Program-made: the position numbers and the translations under genes
From: Auriscalpium vulgare
Lineage: Eukaryota; Basidiomycota; Agaricomycetes; Russulales; Auriscalpiaceae
DNA: 64,000 nt
Reading direction: 5' to 3'
Assembly: GCA_019915015.1 (NCBI GenBank)
Contig: JAHBBC010000016.1
Span: 1 to 64,000 of the forward strand
Notes under the pieces: generated by a model
Databases searched by the model: none
What the model was told of the DNA's origin: nothing
The model's input: only the letters and a program-made list of their open reading frames with translations
Shown: positions 57,341 to 64,000 of the stretch, in pieces
How positions within the stretch are numbered: position 1 is the stretch's first letter
Layout of the letters: each line of letters starts with the position of its first letter

Positions 57341-58452
57341 GGAGGCCCACCCGCAGAGTCGCCTGAAAAAAATCAAGAGAGAAGCATGTCTCACAGCGAT
57401 GTTCCTGCACGCATCGCGCGGCCTCAGGCCGAACGCTGGAGCAGCTGACGATTACCGCGTTGCGGCCGGGACGCTCCCCGACATCGGGCATGGGTGTGGC
57501 ATGATCCCCGAATTTATTTGCAGAGCGAAAAGTTGTGCGGATGTTGTCGCCCACAAGGGTACGAACTAAGCTAAGCGGCTGCATGAATGCGAGCAGGAGA
57601 GGAGGCCGTCCCCGTCGACATCCAGGTTGGCGTCTCTTCCACGATGCCGACAATTGCAGTACGCCGGTCTATGAGTGTGTCGCCAATGGAAGCTGGCGCG
57701 GTCAAAGTGGTCAGTGCAGGGTCGACGCTTCGGCCATGCCATGCGCACAGGACGCTGCCTGGACGATGCCCTGACGCACTGATACCACTCACGAATCACG
57801 ATCAACCCCATGTGTCAAAAGTCCGTGCTCTCGCAGCTGTGCGCATCGCGCGCGGTCAGTCTCGCACAGGGTTATCTCAGAAGTAAGACCCCTTTTACCA
57901 CGATGTACCGGCTTGAAAGTGGCCGGTCTCTGGATGTCCGACATATGTGGGCGAGCTGAGAGCTCAGTGTGAAGGAGATGTCGCCCACAGGTATGGAGCG
58001 GCCGAACTTGCGAGCAAGGGGCCGCGTGCTGCATGTCCTTAGTCGGACGGAATTTGGCACGCGAGGTTTGACTGCAGCGCTCCTCTAGACTGCCTCGGAC
58101 CCGCATCCTATTCTTAATCCAAGTAAGATGAATGTCTGTTCAGATTTGAAGCCCGTCAATAATAATTGGTGCATTAGGAACGTATCTGACTTGCCTTGAG
58201 CGGGCACCGCATTCTGCTTGGATGGAGGTAGGCATTCGTGATCGCCGAGAAACGAGAGTACTAGAGACCATCAGCTGGCGCCTGTGAGCCTCAAGAGGAA
58301 TGAAACCAGGCCTACGCCGTACGGATGGGGACTACTTACCGGGGATCGCGACCGCATGGCATGTCTCAAAACTTCATGGTGCCCTCAACTCAGAGCAACC
58401 ACTCAGCCCCTTCAGCATCACCTTGCGTCCCACGTTTTTGGGGAGCGTCATA
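57341..58452. other. Upstream region of the peptide gene
   Basis: About 1.1 kb without a recognisable gene. The open frames here show no family motifs. Confidence 0.4.
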
Positions 58453-58850
58453 TCAAGCTCCGTGGCCTGGATGACACAGTGACACAGAAATCAGCACGTC
58501 CCTCCAAAATTCCTTGACGGAGGCGATACAAACGCACCCTCCCTCGCTATCCTTCGCTTCTTCAAACCTCCCGCCTAATTCATTTGGACCATCGGTACCA
58601 ATTTTAAAATCCACAGACTCGGCGATGCTTTCAAAGCGGATCGCAGGCGGCCCTGTTGAGTAGAACACCCGATTCGCGCCGAGTGCGCCTGCGGCGGTAT
58701 ACTTCTCGACCGCGTCCATGTACTCCCGCTTCGCGACGAACGCCTTGCCTGGTCTTTCAGGCCGCCTGCGGCTGGCATGCGTGTGATTGGGGCAGCAAAT
58801 GGGTGCGACTGGGGAGGACCACCGCACCGTATGATATGACTCATGAGCCA
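58453..58850 (-). pseudogene. Relic of a TPR-motif protein, second fragment
   Basis: Reading leftward: GGLKDQ, one missing base, GKAFVAKREYMDAVEKYTAAGALG (TPR helix pair; 24 residues in two frames), then RFESIAESVDFKIGTDG and EFWRDVLISV before stops. It is related to the shorter relic at 15451-15624. The downstream part has no recognised domain. Confidence 0.5.
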
Positions 58851-58989
58851 CGACTCGACGAGCGGCCCATACCGTGGAAATTGCGGTAAAATGATTTTTT
58901 TAGCCAAAAACATTACATATAGAATCATTATGCAATAGTGACTTTTAAGAATTCCAAGGTGGTTTTAGATCCGTTACCATTTTATAAGT

Positions 58990-59760
58990 ATTTCCGCAAC
59001 TCATTCTCCGCGAATTTCCATGCACCACCACCACCGCCGGCCGGGGGCCCTTCTGGGGCCCGAACAAGTAGCCCCAGAGCATAATGCATACCTTTCTAAG
59101 TACCTCCAGGCGGTCCTCGTCCTCCTCCCGCACACGCCGTCTGCGATCTTCGCGCTCCGAGTCGCGTATGCCGCGCCGTCACGCAGGACCTCGCGCGGCT
59201 ACGCGTATGTGGTGCGTGCAGTAACTAGTGCCTGCGCGCACCTCCGAGTCGGTGCTGCGATTGCATGCTGGGCAGATTGCGAATGGCGACGATGTGCGGG
59301 CGTGCCACGCCGCGCAGATGTACAGCGCCCGAGCCCAGATAGACCGAGTCGACGCTGGTCCGAGCCTGCGAAGGCTGCTCTGCCTCCGGGAGACAGACAT
59401 TCGAGCCTGCGCGAACGCCGCTCACGGCTGCGACCCCGCCACGACGACTCGGACGCCTTCCGCGAATCCCGCGCCTCGCCTTCAAGCGCAATGCGATCCA
59501 GTTACTGCAGCGCCCGACTGCGCCTCCGGAACATCGCATCGACCCAGACCCCGCGCATCACGCTCGACGCGGGGCGCATCGTGCACAGACGTCGGCGTGC
59601 TGTACGCGGGCGGGTTGGACGGTGGGTGGGCGTGCTGATGGTGGATCGCCAGGGGCCGATTTCCTGCGCGAGGCGGGGCGACCGAGGAAGATGCGCTCAC
59701 GACGGGGCGGACGCGCAGCGGGCTGGATGGCGATGCGTGCGCACCCTAGAGGGCGAATGA
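58990..59760 (+). pseudogene. Heavily deleted third copy of the MBOAT gene
   Basis: GGGGCCCGAACAAGTAGCCC near 59058 and TACCTCCAGGCGGTCCTCGT at 59100 repeat the promoter and exon 1 of the 54047 gene. The donor GCGTATGTGGTGCGTGCA (59203-59220) is also retained. Further pieces align in order with exon 2 (for example ACGCGGGGCGCATCGTGCAC near 59570), but large parts are missing and all frames are broken. Confidence 0.8.
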
Positions 59761-60289
59761 ATAATGCACACAGTGACATGTCTGCTGCGCCGTCGGTCGC
59801 TGCTGAAAGTGTGCATCGTGAAGGAGGGCCTCGAGCTCGACCGCCCTTGTCGATGTGAGCCAACGATCTCTGCGCCTATTTCACGTGCACCGCCATCGTG
59901 CTTCGCGTCCAGACTGGAGGGCCAGCGGCGGATCCGCATCGATATCGCGCCGCCCGACGTGCGCGCGTGCGCTGGCTTCCATGATCCACCGATGCGTCGT
60001 GTGATCCCGTGCGCACGCACGCATGGTCGACGCCCGTCGTGGGCGGATCTCGCGGTGACGGCGGCGCGGTGGTGTGCAAGTCGCGCGCGATCGAGGGGCA
60101 CTCGTCGCACGATGAATGAGGTGAGGGTTGAGTACATAGATCCTTGGGGCAGACACCGCGGGTTGCCCTAAATCGCCTCCAGATAGATGTGGAGTAGATA
60201 CAATAGGGAAACATTAAAACGGCCTCTCATTGGTCCGTAAAAATCTTTAAGTGATAGATCAAAGATGCTGTCTGCGGCCACAATATAAT
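59761..60289. other. Spacer between MBOAT relic and Harbinger element
   Basis: Contains an open frame of 135 codons (59764-60171) without any recognised motif; it is GC-rich and probably non-coding. No other feature seen. Confidence 0.35.
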
Positions 60290-60357
60290 AGGGGAGCTCA
60301 GAGTAGACCGTTTTCGTTTCCGTTTCGTTTTCAAACGCCTTTCGTTTTCGATTCGGC
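60290..60357 (+). repeat. Left terminal inverted repeat of the Harbinger element
   Basis: 68 bp, inverted copy at 63609-63676. Confidence 0.92.
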
Positions 60358-60488
60358 CCGCGGCATAAGTGACCCGATGTGTGACAATCGTGTGACTTTA
60401 GGTGACGCTCGCGTTGTGCGGCGTCTTCGTGTCTCACACACTCATTCCCTCGCGATACCTCCTTAATCTACACTCTCCTACTCTCTTA

Positions 60489-62084
60489 ATGCCCCGGAAA
60501 CGCGGCCGCTCGGACTCCGACCAGCCTGAGACAGCTCCGGGCAAGAAATCCCGTGAGGAGAACATCAGCTGGGGCACAAATAAGAAGCCAAATGAGCTGC
60601 TCCTGCAGCTCATCACGGAGCTCGAACAGCCGCAAAATCGCAAGGTTATGTTTGGTAACAAGCGTGGTGAGGTATGCAGGTGGCCCACGCATCATCTGGG
60701 CTTTGTTACTGACATCTTTCCAGAAGAAAAGCGGAGAAAGTAAGGTCGCAGCGGGTCAGCGGCTTGCTCGCATCCTCTGGAAGGATGCTCCGGACTCGGA
60801 TTTCGTCAGTCTGGGAGCAAAGGTGCTCGGGAAAATAAATCAGTATGTCCATACCCTTATGGATGCCTCATACGTGCTCACAGGCTTGTGTAGGCTACGC
60901 ATCACCTATCACTCCAAGGTTCGGCGCATTAAGTGCACGGGTGGAGGTGTCCTCACTGGGAATGAGGCCATCGTCGACACAGGTGATGCCGACGATGGTC
61001 CAGATGAGTATTTGGTCTGCTACATAGGGCCAGATGGCCCATCCGAGGATACCGATGCACGCCACAAGAATATCTGGCGTAAGTTCATTTTGTGATCTCC
61101 GATGAGCACGCTGGAGGCTAACACATCCTGTGCAGAGGAGATCGAGGCCGAGTTCGCTGTCTTCCCCCGAATTCACGCGATCCTTGCCACCCGCCCAAAT
61201 GAAAACCCGATCATCATCACGACTGGGGTTGGTCCGGACGGTCACCGCACAGTGCACTATCAGCCTCCCGACGACGCGCCACCTGTGCGGCAACCGCGCG
61301 AAGAGGACATAGACCCCGTCCTACGCGTTCACGATGGCCCGGCGCCTCTCGCGCAAGACTCTTCTGCGACCGCACCCGGCCCGGGATCGCCACCGCAGAC
61401 GCCACACACTCCCAAAGAGAACCGCGTGCCGCCCTCGTCGCAAGCAAGTGCGAAGAAGACTCCCGCACACCTGTCGGAAGAGAAGCTGGAGAGCTTGAAG
61501 GGTCGCTTCAAGCCCACGTCACGCACCGGCATTCAAGACATACTGAAGGAGTCCATCGAGTAAGTAATACTAGTTGTTGGTAATGCACGTGGACTAATTC
61601 ATGTGGCAGGCGTAGCTTTGCGGTGTCAAAGGAAGAGAACATCCGCAAAGCTGTCGACAGGCTGCGCGATGACATGAATAGTCTTCGCCAAGACGCTCGC
61701 GATCGCCACGACCGCCTCTTTCGTGAGCTGCAGATTGGCTTGTGGACGAACGATGAGTATCGCCGCAAGTCGGAAGCACTTGACGATGACCTTCAGCTGC
61801 AGCTTCAAGATCTCCGTGAAAATATATCGCGCCTTCAGAATCCTCCTCTGGTTGTCGCCGCCGCTACGCCCGCTCGTTCCATCTCACGCACGGGCTCTAT
61901 GTCAACCGCTGCATCGACGCCTTCATCTCTGCCGCGCGCATCGACACCTCCGGATGATGAGCCCGAGAGCGAGATGACAAGCCAGAGAGAAAATAGTCCT
62001 CCCTGGGATGAGAGCCAGTTGGACAGAGATCTTGGACGAGGATCATCTGTGGTTCCAGACGAGTTGGAGCGAGGCTTAGTCTGA
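60489..62084 (+). CDS. Harbinger accessory DNA-binding-like protein
   Basis: Exons 60489-60671, 60724-60842, 60894-61078, 61136-61559 and 61610-62084 give 461 aa in frame. The N-terminus is basic (MPRKRGRSDSDQP), followed by a helical part (WGTNKKPNELLLQLITELE, ESKVAAGQRLARILW) of the kind found in Myb/SANT-like or NAM-associated accessory proteins of PIF/Harbinger elements. The centre is Pro-rich and the end is a coiled coil (DRLRDDMNSLRQDARDRHDR) plus a Ser-rich tail. These proteins help the transposase reach DNA and the nucleus; the role here is inferred from position. Confidence 0.8.
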
Positions 62085-62199
62085 TCATTTTGCTTTTGTC
62101 CTTTCTAACTGCAGCCTCTCATTTAATGCTACACAGTCCTTTCTTCTTTCTGATTATATCTCTCTTACTCTTTACAATCTCAGATTTAATCTTGTTCAT

Positions 62200-63523
62200 T
62201 TATACAAGTCCTGCTCGTTGAGCGGCTACTATTTCTGCCACAAGGCCACGTCTCCTAGCCTCGCAATCATCATCCTCTGTGATATCATCATCTATAGGAT
62301 CATCTGGCTCCCCCCTATCGTCCTCTTCCTGAGCACGTGAGTGCCAAGTCGCAAAGCTTGTCCCACTCGCCCATCCTTCGATGTCGAGCACTGCGTTGTG
62401 CAAGATGATGCAACATGAAATCCACCGACACGCTCGTATATGGTCCCGATTGTAACGGATATTGAGCCGTAAGCCACGAAGGGATTGCCATCGGCCCTTG
62501 AGTGCACCCATGGTGTGTTCAGAGCGAACGCGTAGGCGAGCTACGTGTTTGTCGAATAAGGCATTTGAGCGGTCTAACGACGCTGGTTTCTTGTGAACTG
62601 GGATGGTCCGCGAGCTGACAGGGTACGCAGAGTCACCCCATGCAAACTCGTCACCTCTGAAGAACCAGTCGGTATGCTTGACAGCTGCAGTATGCTCAAA
62701 TGCAGATGCATCATGAGCAGAACCGGTCATGCCAAGCGAATAGTCAACGATTCGTAGATTCGACGGTGTATTGCCAATCTGTGTACAGATATGTCAGTCA
62801 GGAGCTATTAGAAGATATCCAGCATACCTGGACGTTGAACCCATAGTTGCACTTCCTTGTGTAGTACGCGTCACCGTCGAGGCCGGGGCGACTGTACAGG
62901 ACAACAATTGTCCCGTCGTACATCACCCATCCCTCCCTCCAGGTGGATCCCGTGAAACCAAGCTGCTCATCAATCCACCTTTTCTCGACCTCTTTCTCCT
63001 CCTCTGTTAGCGGCCGTACAAACATCCCATGCAAGGACATCAGCGCCTCCTGACATCTCTCCGTGTATAGCTCCACAGCGCCCTCTGAACAGCCCGCTGC
63101 ACGGCTGATATCCTCGAGAGATGCGCCATTGCCATAGCGACCCATACGGTACAGGGTCACCGCTAATTGCGTTCGGATATCCTCCTGCGGGGTGTTCGAG
63201 TTGTTCTGGAATACGGGATGACCCTCGATGAGGCCAAGGATAGTGTCGAAGACGTGGGGAGAGACACGGAGCATGTTGATAAAGCGGTGGTGATGGGCAG
63301 GATCCTGTGCATACTCCCATGCAAGCTGGAGATTGCCGGCTTTAACGACGGGAGGACGGGGGTTGATGTAGCGGGAGGATAGGATGGTGTGAAGGATTGA
63401 GCTATCGCGTTGGAGCTGCTCCATCATAGCTGTGGCTGAAGATGGAGGCATGAGTGCCATCTGGATAGCCATATATGTGATGTATGCGTCGATAATCTCA
63501 TCGTGGTAGGTAGCACGGGCCAT
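62200..63523 (-). CDS. PIF/Harbinger DDE transposase
   Basis: Exon 1 is 63523-62828 and exon 2 is 62778-62200 (intron 49 nt), giving 424 aa with no break. The helix-turn-helix part reads TLYRMGRYGNGASLEDISRA (recruitment of DNA). The catalytic motifs are VMYDGTIVVLY (first Asp), GMTGSAHDASAF, FAWGDSAYPV (second Asp) and RSEHTMGALKGRWQSL (Glu). This is the DDE_Tnp_4/Harbinger pattern. The C-terminus is acidic. All catalytic residues are present and the ORF is intact, so the element could be active. Confidence 0.93.
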
Positions 63524-63608
63524 GGCTGGTGGAAGAGCTCGAAAGCAATGGCGGCGGTGTCGCGCAGCGGCGTAGATTGAGTGACATTATGTAATATCAC
63601 GCCGGGGC

Positions 63609-63676
63609 GCCGAATCGAAAACGAAAGGCGTTTGAAAACGAAACGGAAACGAAAACGGTCTACTCTGAGCTCCCCT
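63609..63676 (-). repeat. Right terminal inverted repeat of the Harbinger element
   Basis: 68 bp, inverted copy of 60290-60357. Confidence 0.92.
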
Positions 63677-63682
63677 ATTATT

Positions 63683-64000
63683 AGGGGAGCTCAGAGTAGA
63701 CCGTTTTCGTTTCCGTTTCGTTTTCAAACGCCTTTCGTTTTCGATTCGGCGCCCCGGCGTGATATTACATAATGTCACTCAATCTACGCCGCTGCGCGAC
63801 ACCGCCGCCATTGCTTTCGAGCTCTTCCACCAGCCATGGCCCGTGCTACCTACCACGATGAGATTATCGACGCATACATCACATATATGGCTATCCAGAT
63901 GGCACTCATGCCTCCATCTTCAGCCACAGCTATGATGGAGCAGCTCCAACGCGATAGCTCAATCCTTCACACCATCCTATCCTCCCGCTACATCAACCCC
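63683..64000 (+). mobile_element. Second Harbinger copy, head to head (partial)
   Basis: Begins with the same 68-bp terminal repeat and continues as the reverse complement of the first element's right part, running off the window. Confidence 0.85.
63836..64000 (+). CDS. PIF/Harbinger transposase, second copy (5' end only)
   Basis: The ATG at 63836 starts MARATYHDEIIDAYITYMAI, identical to the first element's transposase, and stays open to the window edge (55 codons visible). Confidence 0.88.
   Translation, partial: MARATYHDEIIDAYITYMAIQMALMPPSSATAMMEQLQRDSSILHTILSSRYINP

Larger units (their letters stand above)
60290..63676. mobile_element. Complete PIF/Harbinger-type DNA transposon
   Basis: 68-bp inverted repeats at 60290-60357 and 63609-63676, identical as far as read, start AGGGGAGCTCAGAGTAGACC and contain several CGTTTTCGTTTC-like runs. 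The element is 3387 bp with two convergent genes, an accessory protein (+) and a DDE transposase (-), the usual PIF/Harbinger pair. The flanks are AT-rich (ATAAT before, ATTATT after). A clean 3-bp TWA duplication cannot be fixed, because a second copy starts 6 bp further right. Confidence 0.93.
63359..64000. repeat. Near-perfect palindrome at the right window edge
   Basis: Arms 63359-63676 and 63683-64000 are reverse complements over the whole visible 318 bp, with a 6-bp spacer ATTATT at 63677-63682. No mismatch was noticed when reading both arms. Confidence 0.9.

Noticed and set aside
59764..60171. 135-codon ORF between the MBOAT relic and the Harbinger element
   Set aside because: GC-rich, no recognised motif, equally long frames on the other strand.
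63581..63778. Two overlapping opposite ORFs of 63 codons with nearly identical proteins
   Set aside because: They are a by-product of the palindrome formed by the two Harbinger ends, not genes.

Overview
The window looks like nuclear DNA of a filamentous basidiomycete (Agaricomycetes, possibly Polyporales). The genes are split by many short GT-AG introns of about 45-67 nt. The families present are typical of that group: CYP51, an O-methylsterigmatocystin-oxidoreductase-type P450, MBOAT wax-synthase-like proteins, an RTA1-like protein, a Yvc1-type TRP channel, HEN1, a fungal kinase-like relic and PIF/Harbinger elements.

Housekeeping block (1-28 kb). In order: a U1-type zinc-finger charged protein (-, runs off the left edge), a mitochondrial RNB exoribonuclease (+), CYP51 (+), an F-box protein (-), a poorly supported transcription-factor-like stretch, a gene-poor 2 kb, a P450 pseudogene with a large internal deletion (+), a 2OG-Fe(II) dioxygenase (+), V-ATPase subunit e (+), HEN1 small-RNA methyltransferase (-), a proline-iminopeptidase-like hydrolase (+), a Bsd2-like adaptor (-), a zf-C3HC protein (-), an MFS sugar transporter (-) and a macro-domain protein (-).

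Disrupted kinase (28.7-37.2 kb). An STK32/YANK-type kinase gene is cut in two by a 6858-bp DNA transposon (29453-36310). The element has 32-bp terminal inverted repeats and an 8-bp target duplication. It carries a ULP1-like protease and a transposase, which may be one polypeptide.

Segmental duplication (37.8-47.3 kb). A TRP channel and a membrane/Ala-rich repeat protein were duplicated in tandem. The second TRP copy has decayed. The repeat protein survives twice, with a nine-fold 54-bp repeat only in the first copy.

Accessory block (48.5-60.2 kb). Two intact MBOAT genes, a kinase-like relic, an RTA1-like gene and a decayed third MBOAT copy surround the most unusual locus. This is a secreted-peptide gene (55791-57275, minus strand) built of 16 tiny exons. 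Twelve to thirteen tandem intron-exon units each encode a near-identical 11-residue module around EFDSPGW followed by a dibasic KR site. It looks like a Kex2-processed repeat-peptide (KEP/RiPP-like) precursor amplified one exon at a time.

Right end (60.3-64 kb). A complete PIF/Harbinger transposon has two convergent genes and 68-bp terminal inverted repeats. It abuts, head to head, a second copy that runs off the window, making a near-perfect palindrome.

Quality note: many otherwise conserved genes need exactly one extra base to read through, often at or near a homopolymer. Consensus deletions are a likely cause, so single frame breaks alone are not taken as proof of pseudogenes.
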